In this document: positions 41,409 through 50,720 of the stretch, piece by piece
Numbering within the stretch: position 1 is the stretch's first letter
Layout of the letters: every line of letters begins with the position of its first letter
DNA from: Curtobacterium sp. MCBA15_009
GTDB lineage: Bacteria > Actinomycetota > Actinomycetes > Actinomycetales > Microbacteriaceae
Assembly: GCF_001864895.1 (NCBI RefSeq)
Contig: NZ_MJGO01000023.1
Coordinates: 165,651-229,650 of the forward strand
Direction: 5' to 3'
Length of the DNA: 64,000 bases
Made by a program: the position numbers and the translations under genes
Notes under the pieces: model-generated
Database searches by the model: none
The model's input: only the letters and a program-made list of their open reading frames with translations
Told to the model about the DNA's origin: nothing

Positions 41409-42352
41409 CGATCACCGAACCCACCACCGGCGCCGTGCCGGATCTCGACGCGGCGCGCGCCGCCCTCCGCTCCCGCCTGCTCGACGACGGCGTGCTCATC
41501 GACCTCGGCTCCCCCGGCCTGTACGGGCGCACCGGCGTGTTCGAGCGCGTGTACGCCGCGGTCGACGCCGCCGGGGTCCGCAGCCAGGCCGACCTGGGCG
41601 CGGACGTGCTCCGCTTCCCGCCGGTGGAGACGCTCACCGCGTTCGAGCGCACCGACTACATCGCGTCCTTCCCGGACCTCGCGGCCTCGGTGTCCGCCTT
41701 CACCGGCGACGACCGCACGCACCGGGCACTCCTCGCCGCCCGCGAGCGGGGCGACCGCTGGGAGGACTTCCTCGAGCCGGCCGACCTCATGCTCACCCCG
41801 GCGGTCTGCCACCCGGTGTACGGCCTGGTCGGGGACACCGTGCCGCAGTCCGGGCGCACGTTCGACATCGTCGGCGACTCGTTCCGCCGCGAGCCGTCCC
41901 TCGACCCGATGCGCCTGCAGGCCTTCCACATGCACGAGTTCGTCGTCATCGGCACGCCGGAGGCCGCCCGCGCGCACCGCGACGGTCGGATCCCCGGCAT
42001 GCGCGCCCTGCTCGAGTCCTTCGGGCTCGCGATCGACGTCGTGCCGGCGAACGACCCGTTCTTCGGCCGCGTCGGGCAGATCCTCGCCCGGAACCAGGTC
42101 GAGCAGTCGCTGAAGTTCGAGTTCGTCACGCCCGTCTACGGGCCGGACCACCCCGCGACCGCGATCAGCTCCGCGAACCTGCACGAGGACCACTTCGGCT
42201 CCGCGTTCGGCATCCGCACCGCCGACGGCGAGGTCGCGCACAGCGCCTGCGTCGCCTTCGGCCTGGAGCGGATCACGATCGCGCTGTTCGCCGCGCACGG
42301 CACCGACCCCGACGCATGGCCCGAGGCGGTCCGCGCGGCGCTCGCACTGTGA
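41405..42352 (+). CDS. Amino acid:[carrier protein] ligase (SerRS-like, class II)
   Basis: 315 residues, a truncated class II aminoacyl-tRNA-synthetase-like enzyme without the N-terminal coiled-coil tRNA-binding arm of SerRS. Class II motif 2 is GDSFRREPSLDPMRLQAFHM (Arg161-Arg162-Glu163) and motif 3 is AFGLERITIALF with Arg289. The zinc triad of the atypical SerRS/aaCP-ligase clade is present: Cys135 (TPAVCHPVYG), Glu178 (FHMHEFV) and Cys282 (HSACVAFG). In characterised relatives the enzyme activates Gly, Ala or similar with ATP and loads the phosphopantetheine of a carrier protein. The amino acid specificity here is unknown. GTG 41405 overlaps the dehydrogenase stop. Confidence 0.9.
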   Translation: MTITEPTTGAVPDLDAARAALRSRLLDDGVLIDLGSPGLYGRTGVFERVYAAVDAAGVRSQADLGADVLRFPPVETLTAFERTDYIASFPDLAASVSAFTGDDRTHRALLAARERGDRWEDFLEPADLMLTPAVCHPVYGLVGDTVPQSGRTFDIVGDSFRREPSLDPMRLQAFHMHEFVVIGTPEAARAHRDGRIPGMRALLESFGLAIDVVPANDPFFGRVGQILARNQVEQSLKFEFVTPVYGPDHPATAISSANLHEDHFGSAFGIRTADGEVAHSACVAFGLERITIALFAAHGTDPDAWPEAVRAALAL

Positions 42353-43935
42353 GCACCCGGCACGGCTGGTCCGGGTCGCCCGCCATCCGGCTCGCGGTGC
42401 AGGCACCGGCCGCCGCGCGCGCCGGCGTCGTCATCTGCCCGCCGCTCGGGCAGGAGGGCGTCATCGCCTACCGCACGCTCCGGCTGCTCGCGGACCGTCT
42501 GGAGGCCCGTGGCATCGCCTCGGTGCGCTACGACCCGTCGGGACGTGGCGACTCCACCCCCGACACCGACCCCGACGCGCAGGTCCGGTCCGCACGCCGT
42601 GCGGCGGCCGTGCTGCGCACGACCGGGGTCCGGCACGTCGCCTTCGTCGGGCTCGCCTCCGCGGCGCTCGTCGCGGCGGCCGCCGCCGGGGACACCGACG
42701 GCCTGGTCGTGTGGGACGCGCCGGCCTCCGGTCGTGCGTGGCTCCGTCGGCAGCGCGCCCTGGCCGCGCTCACCATCGGCGAGGACCGCGTGGTCGACGG
42801 CACCGAGAGCCTCATCGGCATGGACGTGACGACGGACGAGGCGGCCGTGATCGGCGCCCTCGCCTTCGCGCCGCGGACGGGCCCGACGGTGGCGCTCGTC
42901 CGTCCGGGCAGCCGGGCACCACGGGCCCTGGGCACCGTGCCCACCACCGAGGTCGTCGGCAGCGCCGAGCTCCTCGACGGCACGAGCGTCCAGGCGCGGA
43001 TCCCGGGCGCTGCGGTGGACGCCGCCGTCGCCTGGCTCGACGCCTGGGCACCCGACGCCCGCGTGGTCGTCACCCCGCCCGTGCTCGACGAGGTGCTCGA
43101 CGTGGACGGCCGGGTCTCCGAACGCATCGTCCGGATGGGTCCGCAGGGGCTCTTCGCGGTCGAGACGGTGTCCTCGGCGCAGCACCACGACGCCCCCGTC
43201 GTCGTGCTGCACAACGGCGGCGCCGAGCACCACGTCGGTGCCACCGACTACCAGGTCGACCTCGCCCGGGCGCTCGCCCGGGACGGCGCCCGGGTGGTCC
43301 GCGTCGACCGCCGGGCCACCGGGGAGAGCACCGGCGTCCACGAGGACGAGCGCAGCTTCCTGTTCGCCGGCGAGTGGCTCGAGGACCAGTCCGCGGTCGT
43401 CGCCGCGCTCGGGACGCCCGCCGACCGGCTCGTGCTCGTCGGCATGTGCGCCGGCGCGTGGCTGGCCGGTCGCGCGGTCGACGAGCCGCCGCGACTCGTC
43501 GTCGAGATCAGCCCGAACGACTACCGTCGCCGTCCCGCCGAGCCCGGCGCCTACGCCGACGCGGTGCGCGCGATCGACGCACCGTCCCCGGCACGGCGCT
43601 GGGTGCGCGAGCGGTACAACCGCGTCGTCCCGCGGTCGGTGCGCGACCGGTTGGCCCGCCGTGACCGCGCCGGCGGGGTCGTCGCCCACGTGCGGCCGCT
43701 CGTCGAGCACGGCACCGACGTCGTCGTGATCGTGGCCCCCGAGGACGCCGAGCTGTTCGACCGGCTCGGCGGACGCCGGGCCGAACGTCGGTACGGCGGC
43801 ACGGGCCGCCGCGGCTCCGTGTCCGTGGTGCGGGTGGAGGACGGCGACCACGCCCTGTTCTCGCGGGCGATGCGCGATGCCGTGGTCGCCGAGGTCCGCA
43901 CCCGGGTCGCCGAGACCTTCCCGGTGCACGCCTGA
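42349..43935 (+). CDS. Fused double alpha/beta-hydrolase domain protein
   Basis: 528 residues from GTG 42349, overlapping the ligase stop by 4 bases. There are two alpha/beta-hydrolase-like halves. In half 1 (about 1-240), a strand VVICPPLGQEGVIAYR and an elbow-like GLASAA (Ser104) can be seen but no clear catalytic His. In half 2 (about 270-528), VVVLHNGGAEHHVGATDYQV precedes the elbow VGMCAGA with Cys367 as putative nucleophile and His501 in GDHALFS. A Cys elbow recalls dienelactone hydrolases. It may release or transfer the carrier-bound product as a thioesterase. Some exosortase-associated hydrolases look similar. Confidence 0.78.
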   Translation: MSTRHGWSGSPAIRLAVQAPAAARAGVVICPPLGQEGVIAYRTLRLLADRLEARGIASVRYDPSGRGDSTPDTDPDAQVRSARRAAAVLRTTGVRHVAFVGLASAALVAAAAAGDTDGLVVWDAPASGRAWLRRQRALAALTIGEDRVVDGTESLIGMDVTTDEAAVIGALAFAPRTGPTVALVRPGSRAPRALGTVPTTEVVGSAELLDGTSVQARIPGAAVDAAVAWLDAWAPDARVVVTPPVLDEVLDVDGRVSERIVRMGPQGLFAVETVSSAQHHDAPVVVLHNGGAEHHVGATDYQVDLARALARDGARVVRVDRRATGESTGVHEDERSFLFAGEWLEDQSAVVAALGTPADRLVLVGMCAGAWLAGRAVDEPPRLVVEISPNDYRRRPAEPGAYADAVRAIDAPSPARRWVRERYNRVVPRSVRDRLARRDRAGGVVAHVRPLVEHGTDVVVIVAPEDAELFDRLGGRRAERRYGGTGRRGSVSVVRVEDGDHALFSRAMRDAVVAEVRTRVAETFPVHA

Positions 43936-43942
43936 GTCGCGT

Positions 43943-44869
43943 TCAGGCGAGACCGAGGGCGCGGGCGACCGCGTCCGGCTGCTCGACGTGGGCGAAGTGC
44001 CCGCACGCGTCGAGCAGCACCGTCCGCGTCTGCTGCACGATCGCACGCAGGGCGTCGAGGTCCGACCGGCGGGCGAACACGTCGTCGCGCCCGGCGATCG
44101 CCGTGACCGGGACGGCGACCGCCCGCCAACGCTCGAGGTCGTAGCGCGCGGCGGCACGGGCGGCGTCGACGAAGCGGGTCGGCCGGAGCTCCTCGACGAA
44201 GGCGTCGAGGACGCTCGGGTCCAACCGCCGGACGGCGGTGAACACCGGGGCGGCGAGCAGCGGCAGGAGTCCCACCCGCGCGCACCCGCGCAGGATCGGT
44301 CGCCCGGCCTCGCCCGTCACGGCGAGTCCGGCGCGCAGCAGGGTGAAGGCCGGCAGGGTGCGCAGACCGCGCAGCGGGCGGCGTGCCGCGGCGGCGGTCG
44401 CGACGGTGGTGCCGGAGACCAGCGCCACCGAGCGCACCCGGTCCGGTGCGGCCACGGCGAGGTGCATGCCGACGAAGGCCCCCATCGAGTGCCCGACGAC
44501 GTCCACGGTCGGCACCGCGAGGGCGTCGAGCACCGTCGTCAGCACGCGGGCGACGTCGTCCAGGTCGAACGGGCCGTCGGGTGCGGGAGAGGACCCCCAC
44601 CCGGGCAGGTCGACGAGGACGAGGCCGCGGTCACCGACCCCGTGCGCCGCGGTGAGCAGCGGTGTCCAGGTCGACCAGGAACCGGCCACACCGTGCAGCA
44701 GCAGGAGCGGCTCCGGGCCGGGCCGGTGGTGCACGACGACCGGTCCGGTCGCGGTCGGCACGACGCTCCGACGCAGCCGCCACGTGTCCGGCGTCGGCGA
44801 CACCGGGTACGGGGCGTACGCGGTAGGGGCGACCACGCGCGGTCGCGGGTCGCTGTCGGTGGCGTGCAC
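43943..44869 (-). CDS. Alpha/beta hydrolase, convergent with carrier operon
   Basis: 308 residues from GTG 44869, which has AGGAGG 4 bases upstream. The hydrolase features are LLLLHGVAGSWSTWTPLL, nucleophile Ser128 in VGHSMGA, an acid in AGRDDVFARRS and His in CGHFAHVEQP. The long N-terminal segment (first 45 residues) is Pro-rich. It converges with the carrier-protein operon, ending 8 bases from it; a functional link is possible but unproven. The substrate is unknown. Confidence 0.88.
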   Translation of the reverse strand: MHATDSDPRPRVVAPTAYAPYPVSPTPDTWRLRRSVVPTATGPVVVHHRPGPEPLLLLHGVAGSWSTWTPLLTAAHGVGDRGLVLVDLPGWGSSPAPDGPFDLDDVARVLTTVLDALAVPTVDVVGHSMGAFVGMHLAVAAPDRVRSVALVSGTTVATAAAARRPLRGLRTLPAFTLLRAGLAVTGEAGRPILRGCARVGLLPLLAAPVFTAVRRLDPSVLDAFVEELRPTRFVDAARAAARYDLERWRAVAVPVTAIAGRDDVFARRSDLDALRAIVQQTRTVLLDACGHFAHVEQPDAVARALGLA

Positions 44870-44915
44870 CGGGCCTCCTGTCCGACGCGGGAGCGTCTCG
44901 GAGGGATTCGGAACG

Positions 44916-45404
44916 CTAGCCGACGGGGACGGGTGCGGAGCAGGCGGCGAGCCGGTCGAGCGCCGCCCTGTACTCGGCGACGTCGCGCTGGAGCCCGGGC
45001 TCGGTGATGATCGACGCCTTGATGCGGCCCTGGACGTCGATGACGAAGGTCGCGCGGGTGGCGAAGCCCTTGTGCTCGAGGAACACGCCGTACTCCTTCG
45101 AGACGGCGCCGTGCGGCCAGAAGTCGGCGAGGAGCTCGAAGTCGTAGCCGTTGACCTCGGCGAAGGAGCGCAGCGTCGCCTTCGAGTCGACGGAGATGCC
45201 GATGAGCTCGACACGCTGGTCCTGGAACATCGCGACGTTGTCCTGCAGGGCGCAGAGCTCGTTCGTGCAGTTCGACGAGAACGCGAGGGGGAAGAAGACG
45301 AGGGCGACGGGGCGGGTGCCGCGGAAGTCGCTGAGTCGGACGTGCTCGCCGAACTGGTTCGGGAGCTCGAAGTCCGGCGCGAGTGAGCCGATCTCCAGTG
45401 CCAT
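44916..45404 (-). CDS. Peroxiredoxin (AhpE/AhpC-TSA type)
   Basis: 162 residues. The peroxidatic Cys46 is in the motif [14 protein letters not shown] (usual FPxAFTxxCTxEL), with a second Cys51 five residues on. The thioredoxin fold follows, ending in the [21 protein letters not shown] region. It reduces peroxides with electrons from a thiol donor. It is divergent from aceE and convergent with no gene. The short leader between 45405 and 45645 carries no clear second promoter for it. Confidence 0.92.
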   Translation of the reverse strand: MALEIGSLAPDFELPNQFGEHVRLSDFRGTRPVALVFFPLAFSSNCTNELCALQDNVAMFQDQRVELIGISVDSKATLRSFAEVNGYDFELLADFWPHGAVSKEYGVFLEHKGFATRATFVIDVQGRIKASIITEPGLQRDVAEYRAALDRLAACSAPVPVG

Positions 45405-45562
45405 CGGTGCGTGTGCTTCTTCCTCGGGCGTCGGGTGTGCCCGTCGGTCCGTGCGCTCGCGGGTCGCGGACGCACGATCGGCAATCGTACGCCGACGTCA
45501 CCCGAATGCAAGCACCCGTCCACGTGCACGACACCATCAGCATCGCCGTCGGTGCTGGGGCC

Positions 45563-45568
45563 TAGAGT
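45563..45568 (+). promoter_or_regulatory. Possible aceE promoter -10
   Basis: TAGAGT lies about 78 bases before the aceE start, inside a palindrome (TGGGGCC at 45556-45562 and GGCCCCA at 45575-45581). The spacing suggests a leader of about 70 bases. No -35 is clear. Confidence 0.4.
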
Positions 45569-45645
45569 GGACGGGGCCCCAGCCGGTCGTGACCCGACCA
45601 CCGGAGCCGCCATGTCCACCACCACGAGAACGAACGAGGTCAAGG

Positions 45646-48390
45646 GTGACGGTGAACGACCAGGACCCGTACAGCACCGGGGCGAACGACCAGGACCCCG
45701 AGGAGACCGCCGAATGGCGTGAGTCCCTCGACGGACTGGTCGCGACCCACGGCCACCAGCGCGGTCGCGAGATCATGCTGAGCCTGCTCAAGCGGTCCAA
45801 GGAACTGCACCTCGGTGTGCCGATGGTCCCGACGACGGACTACGTGAACACCATCGCGCCGGAGAACGAGCCGGAGTTCCCCGGGGACGAAGAGCTCGAG
45901 CGCCGCTACCGCCGGTGGATCCGCTGGAACGCGGCGATCACGGTGCACCGCGCGCAGCGGCCGGGCATCAGCGTCGGCGGCCACATCTCGACGTACGCGT
46001 CGAGCGCCGCCATGTACGAGGTCGGCTACAACCACTTCTTCCGCGCGCAGGACCACGAGTCCGGCGGCGACCAGGTCTTCTTCCAGGGCCACGCATCCCC
46101 CGGCATGTACGCCCGTGCCTACATGGAAGGGCGCCTCGGCGAGGACCAGCTCGACGGCTTCCGGCAGGAGAAGTCCCACGCCGGCGGCGGCCTCTCGTCG
46201 TACCCGCACCCGCGCCTCATGCCGCACTTCTGGCAGTTCCCGACCGTGTCGATGGGCATCGGTCCGATCAACGCGATCTACCAGGCGCAGCAGGCCAAGT
46301 ACCTGTCGAACCGCGGCATCAAGGACGCCTCCGACCAGCAGGTCTGGGCCTTCCTCGGCGACGGCGAGATGGACGAGGTCGAGTCCCGCGGGCAGCTCCA
46401 GGTCGCCGCGAACGACGGCCTCGACAACCTGAACTTCGTGATCAACTGCAACCTGCAGCGTCTCGACGGTCCGGTCCGCGGCAACGGCAAGATCATCCAG
46501 GAGCTCGAGGCGTTCTTCCGCGGTGCGGGCTGGAACGTCATCAAGGTCGTCTGGGGCCGCGAGTGGGACGACCTGCTCGCCCGCGACACCGAGGGCGCGC
46601 TCCTCAACCTGATGAACCAGACGCCGGACGGCGACTACCAGACGTACAAGGCCGAGAACGGCGCGTACGTCCGCGAGAACTTCTTCGGGCGCGACCCGAA
46701 GGCGCTCGAGCTCGTGTCGGACTACTCCGACGACCAGATCTGGAACCTCAAGCGCGGTGGCCACGACTACCGCAAGGTCTACGCCGCGTTCAAGGCCGCG
46801 ACCGAGCACAAGGGCCAGCCGACGGTCATCCTGGCGAAGACGGTCAAGGGCTACGGCCTCGGCCCGAGCTTCGAGGGCCGCAACGCGACCCACCAGATGA
46901 AGAAGCTCACGCTCGACAACCTCAAGCAGTTCCGCGACGAGATGCGCATCCCGATCTCCGACGCCCAGCTGGAGGAGAACCCCTACACGCCGCCGTACTA
47001 CCACCCGGGCAACGACGACGAGGCGATCCAGTACATGCACGAGCGTCGTCGCGCGCTCGGCGGGTACGTGCCGGAGCGCCGCACCAAGTACACCTCGATC
47101 ACCCTCCCCGAGGACTCGAAGTACCAGGTCGTCAAGAAGGGCTCCGGCAAGCAGGAGATCGCCACCACCATGGCGTTCGCCCGTCTGCTGAAGGACCTGC
47201 TGCGCTCGCCCGACTTCGGCGACCGCGTGGTGCCGATCATCCCGGACGAGGCCCGCACGTTCGGCATGGACGCCTACTTCCCGACGGCGAAGATCTACAA
47301 CCCGAACGGCCAGCACTACACGTCGGTCGACCGTGAGCTCCTCCTGGCCTACAAGGAGAGCCCGCAGGGCCAGATCATCCACGTCGGCATCAACGAGGCC
47401 GGTGCCCTCGCGGCGTTCACCGCCGTCGGCACCTCGTACTCGACGCAGGGCGAACCGCTCATCCCGGTCTACGTCTTCTACTCGATGTTCGGCTTCCAGC
47501 GCACCGGCGACGCGATCTGGGCCGCCGGTGACCAGATGGCCCGCGGCTTCATGATCGGCGCCACCGCCGGTCGCACGACGCTGACGGGCGAGGGCCTGCA
47601 GCACGCCGACGGCCACTCGCTGCTGCTCGCGACGACGAACCCGGCCGTGGTGGCGTACGACCCCGCGTACGGCTACGAGATCGGGCACATCGTCAAGGCC
47701 GGCCTCGACCGGATGTACGGCACGAACGAGGACGGCAGCGCGAAGCACGCCGACCCGAACGTCATGTACTACCTGACGGTCTACAACGAGCCGATCGTCC
47801 AGCCGGCCGAACCGGAGGGCGTCGACGCCGAGGGCATCGTCAAGGGCATGTACCTGCTCAAGCCGAGCGAGCACGACGGGCCGAAGGCCCAGCTGCTCGC
47901 ATCGGGTGTGGCGGTGCCGTGGATCCTCGAGGCACAGCAGCTGCTGGCCGAGGACTGGGGCGTCTCCGCCGACGTCTGGAGCGTCACGAGCTGGGGTGAG
48001 CTCTACCGCGACGGTCTCGACGCGGAGCAGCAGGCGTTCCTCAACCCGGGCGAATCGCCGCGTACGCCCTACGTCACCGAGCGCCTGCTCGGCACCGAGG
48101 GCCCCGTCGTCGCCGTGAGCGACTTCATGCACGCGGTGCAGGAGCAGATCCGTCCGTTCGTCCCGACCGACTACGCCACGCTGGGCGCCGACGGCTTCGG
48201 CTTCTCGGACACCCGTCCGGCAGCCCGCCGCTTCTTCCACATCGACGGCCCCTCGGTCGTCGTGCGGACGCTGCAGCAGCTGGCGAAGCAGGGCAAGGTC
48301 GACCAGGCACTCGTGCAGCAGGCGATCGACAAGTACCGGCTGCACGACGTGACCGCCGGCACCACGGGCAGCGCCGGCGGCGAGAGCTGA
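45646..48390 (+). CDS. aceE: Pyruvate dehydrogenase E1 component, homodimeric type
   Basis: 914 residues, full length for AceE. The thiamine diphosphate-binding motif is [20 protein letters not shown] followed by a further NFVINCNLQ region that coordinates magnesium. The conserved N-terminal [20 protein letters not shown] and [15 protein letters not shown] loops are present. It decarboxylates pyruvate and feeds acetyl groups to E2. GAGG lies six bases before GTG 45646. It directly precedes the fatty acid synthase cluster, linking acetyl-CoA supply to FAS-II. The long frame upstream of the start is a shadow. Confidence 0.96.
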   Translation: MTVNDQDPYSTGANDQDPEETAEWRESLDGLVATHGHQRGREIMLSLLKRSKELHLGVPMVPTTDYVNTIAPENEPEFPGDEELERRYRRWIRWNAAITVHRAQRPGISVGGHISTYASSAAMYEVGYNHFFRAQDHESGGDQVFFQGHASPGMYARAYMEGRLGEDQLDGFRQEKSHAGGGLSSYPHPRLMPHFWQFPTVSMGIGPINAIYQAQQAKYLSNRGIKDASDQQVWAFLGDGEMDEVESRGQLQVAANDGLDNLNFVINCNLQRLDGPVRGNGKIIQELEAFFRGAGWNVIKVVWGREWDDLLARDTEGALLNLMNQTPDGDYQTYKAENGAYVRENFFGRDPKALELVSDYSDDQIWNLKRGGHDYRKVYAAFKAATEHKGQPTVILAKTVKGYGLGPSFEGRNATHQMKKLTLDNLKQFRDEMRIPISDAQLEENPYTPPYYHPGNDDEAIQYMHERRRALGGYVPERRTKYTSITLPEDSKYQVVKKGSGKQEIATTMAFARLLKDLLRSPDFGDRVVPIIPDEARTFGMDAYFPTAKIYNPNGQHYTSVDRELLLAYKESPQGQIIHVGINEAGALAAFTAVGTSYSTQGEPLIPVYVFYSMFGFQRTGDAIWAAGDQMARGFMIGATAGRTTLTGEGLQHADGHSLLLATTNPAVVAYDPAYGYEIGHIVKAGLDRMYGTNEDGSAKHADPNVMYYLTVYNEPIVQPAEPEGVDAEGIVKGMYLLKPSEHDGPKAQLLASGVAVPWILEAQQLLAEDWGVSADVWSVTSWGELYRDGLDAEQQAFLNPGESPRTPYVTERLLGTEGPVVAVSDFMHAVQEQIRPFVPTDYATLGADGFGFSDTRPAARRFFHIDGPSVVVRTLQQLAKQGKVDQALVQQAIDKYRLHDVTAGTTGSAGGES

Positions 48391-48397
48391 TCACCCG

Positions 48398-49627
48398 GTG
48401 ACGACACCCCGCACCGACCCTGCCGGAGCCCAGCAGAGCGACCGCGAACGCGCGCTCTCCTGGCTCCGGCAGGTGTCGGGCGAACTCTCGACCGCGACGA
48501 TCAAGCGCCTCGAGGACACCCTGCCGTGGTACAGCGAGATGCCGCCGGGGCGTCGCTCCGCCGTCGGTCTGGTCGCCCAGGCCGGCATCACCTCGTTCAT
48601 CAGCTGGCTCGAGGGCACCGCGTCGACGCCGTGGATCGCGGCGGCCGACGTCTTCGGCTCGGCACCGCGTGAGCTCCTCCGCTCGGTGAGCCTGCAGCAG
48701 ACCCTGCAGCTCATCCGCGTCGTGGTCACCGTGGTCGAGGAACGCGCCGCCGACGACGAGATGCTGCAGGAGGCGATCCTCAAGTACTCGCGGGACATCG
48801 CCTTCGCCGCCGCCGACGTCTACGCCCGGGCGGCCGAGGCCCGCGGGCTGTGGGACGCCCGGCTCGAGGCGCTCGTGGTCGACTCGATCCTGTCCGGCGA
48901 GTACGACGACGAACTGCCGTCCCGCATCGCCGCCCTCGGGTGGCACGGCCACGGCGAGGTCGCGGTGCTCGTCGGCACCGCGCCGAAGCAGCTCGAGGTC
49001 GACCAGGTCCGACGCACCGCACGCCACCTGGACGCCGACGTGCTCGTCGGGGTGCAGGGCTCGCGGCTCGTCGTCGTGATCGGCCGGGCCACCCCGCGCG
49101 ACGACGTGCCCGAGGGTGAGGAGCCCGTCTCCTTCACGACCATCGCGCAGGCCCTCGAACCGCTGTTCGGTGAGGGCCACCTCGTGCTCGGCAACGAGGT
49201 CCCCGGTGTCGTCGACGCGTCGACGAGCGCCAAGGCCGCCCTGGCCGGCTTCGCCGTGGCACGGGCGTGGCGCGGGGTGCCGCGTCCGGCCCTCGCCGAC
49301 GACCTGCTGCCGGAACGTGCACTGGCCGGCGACCCGCTCGCCCGTTCCGCCCTCGTGCAGCGCATCTACGTCCCGCTCAAGGACCAGTCGACCGAGCTCC
49401 TGCAGACCCTGTGGTGCTACCTCGACACCGGTCGGTCGCTCGAGGCCACCGCCCGTGAGCTCTTCGTGCACCCGAACACGGTGCGATACCGCCTGCGGCG
49501 CGTGGCCGACATCATCGGGTGGGACGCCACGCACGCCCGCGACGCCCTCATCGTGCAGTCCGCCCTGATCCTGGGTGCGATGTCCGAGTCGGCCGCCGGT
49601 CGCCGGCGCACCGCGCCGCGCCGCTGA
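48398..49627 (+). CDS. fasR: PucR-type transcriptional regulator, probable FasR
   Basis: 409 residues from GTG 48398. There is a large N-terminal sensor region and a C-terminal PucR-type HTH domain. The HTH is seen as YLDTGRSLEATARELFVHPN, then TVRYRLRRVADIIGWD. The position immediately upstream of fabD-fabH-acpP-fabF matches Streptomyces fasR, an activator of that operon, so the same role is inferred. It starts 7 bases after aceE. A palindrome upstream of fabD at 49697 may be its binding site. Confidence 0.82.
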   Translation: MTTPRTDPAGAQQSDRERALSWLRQVSGELSTATIKRLEDTLPWYSEMPPGRRSAVGLVAQAGITSFISWLEGTASTPWIAAADVFGSAPRELLRSVSLQQTLQLIRVVVTVVEERAADDEMLQEAILKYSRDIAFAAADVYARAAEARGLWDARLEALVVDSILSGEYDDELPSRIAALGWHGHGEVAVLVGTAPKQLEVDQVRRTARHLDADVLVGVQGSRLVVVIGRATPRDDVPEGEEPVSFTTIAQALEPLFGEGHLVLGNEVPGVVDASTSAKAALAGFAVARAWRGVPRPALADDLLPERALAGDPLARSALVQRIYVPLKDQSTELLQTLWCYLDTGRSLEATARELFVHPNTVRYRLRRVADIIGWDATHARDALIVQSALILGAMSESAAGRRRTAPRR

Positions 49628-49696
49628 ACAGGACCGCTGCGCCGGACCGCCGCGCTGGACTGCACCGGTGCGCCGGACTGAGGATCACCACAACGT

Positions 49697-49738
49697 CCCG
49701 CGGGGTTTCGTGTCGGATGTCCACACGAGCCCCGCGGG
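49697..49738 (+). promoter_or_regulatory. Large inverted repeat upstream of fabD, candidate FasR operator
   Basis: Left arm CCCGCGGGG (49697-49705) and TCGTGT (49708-49713); right arm ACACGA (49723-49728) and CCCCGCGGG (49730-49738). This gives 15 pairs with a small bulge and a 9-base spacer. It ends 22 bases before the fabD start, just upstream of a CAGGAT -10. A terminator for fasR is the alternative. Confidence 0.55.
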
Positions 49739-49748
49739 CCATCGGCGA

Positions 49749-49754
49749 CAGGAT
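49749..49754 (+). promoter_or_regulatory. -10 element, fabD
   Basis: CAGGAT ends 6 bases before GTG 49761. No Shine-Dalgarno is seen, so fabD is probably leaderless. Confidence 0.5.
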
Positions 49755-49760
49755 TGTCCG

Positions 49761-50720
49761 GTGATCGTCGTCGTCGCGCCCGGACAGGGCTCCCAGACCC
49801 CCGGCTTCCTCGCCCCCTGGCTCGAGGACGCCGCCGTCCGTGAACGAGTGGGCCAGTGGTCCGAGTCCATCGGGGTGGACCTCGCCGCGCACGGCACGAC
49901 CTCCGACGCGGACACCATCAAGGACACCGCGCTCGCCCAGCCCCTCATCGTCGCCGCCGGTCTCGTCACCGCCGACGCGCTGCTCGCCGACGGTCGTCGC
50001 GGACTGGTCGGCGGTGTCGCCGGACACTCGGTCGGCGAGTTCACCGCCGCCGCCGTCGCCGGCGTGCTCGAGCCGACCGACGCGGTCGCCCTCGTCGCCG
50101 CACGCGGGCGGGCGATGGCCGACGCCGCGGCCCTCGAGCCGACGTCGATGGCCGCCGTGCTCGGCGGGGACGCCGACGCCGTCGCCGCCGCCCTCGACGC
50201 ACACGGGCTCGTCCCCGCGAACCACAACGGTGGCGGTCAGACCGTCGTCGCCGGCGCCGCCGACGCCATCGCCGCCCTCGCCGCCGACCCGCCCGCGCGG
50301 GCCCGCGTCGTGCCGCTCGCCGTCGCCGGGGCGTTCCACACCCGGTACATGACCTCCGCCGTCGCCCGCGTCGCCCCGGTGGCCGCAGCCGCCACCGTGC
50401 ACGACCCGACGCTGCCGATCTGGACGAACGCCGACGGCTCGCGCGTCGACGACGGCCGCCGCTTCGTCGACCTCATGGTGCAGCAGATCGCGAACCCGGT
50501 GCACTGGGACGCCGTCATGGAGTCGTTCGCCGCCGCCGGCGTGACCGGCATCGTCGAGCTCGCCCCCGCCGGGGCCCTCGTCGGCCTCGCGAAGCGCGGC
50601 CTGCGCGGCACGCCGACCGTCGCGATCAAGACCCCCGACGACCTGCCCGCCGCGATCGACCTGCTGCAGCAGGCGGCCGACGAGACCGGATCCACCCAGG
50701 AAGCAGACGCAACCGCATGA
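49761..50720 (+). CDS. fabD: Malonyl-CoA:ACP transacylase
   Basis: 319 residues from GTG 49761. The active-site Ser90 lies in GHSVGEFT and the catalytic His193 in AGAFHTRYM; VVVAPGQGSQ at the N-terminus is the family start. It transfers malonyl groups to AcpP to begin FAS-II elongation. A candidate operator and -10 lie directly upstream. It overlaps fabH by 4 bases (ATGA). The cluster order fabD-fabH-acpP-fabF is the standard actinobacterial FAS operon. Confidence 0.96.
   Translation: MIVVVAPGQGSQTPGFLAPWLEDAAVRERVGQWSESIGVDLAAHGTTSDADTIKDTALAQPLIVAAGLVTADALLADGRRGLVGGVAGHSVGEFTAAAVAGVLEPTDAVALVAARGRAMADAAALEPTSMAAVLGGDADAVAAALDAHGLVPANHNGGGQTVVAGAADAIAALAADPPARARVVPLAVAGAFHTRYMTSAVARVAPVAAAATVHDPTLPIWTNADGSRVDDGRRFVDLMVQQIANPVHWDAVMESFAAAGVTGIVELAPAGALVGLAKRGLRGTPTVAIKTPDDLPAAIDLLQQAADETGSTQEADATA

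Noticed and set aside
45640..48345. A long open frame of about 900 codons on the minus strand opposite aceE
   Set aside because: High-GC codon use keeps the antisense frame open. The sequence has no domain, and the plus-strand pyruvate dehydrogenase accounts for it.
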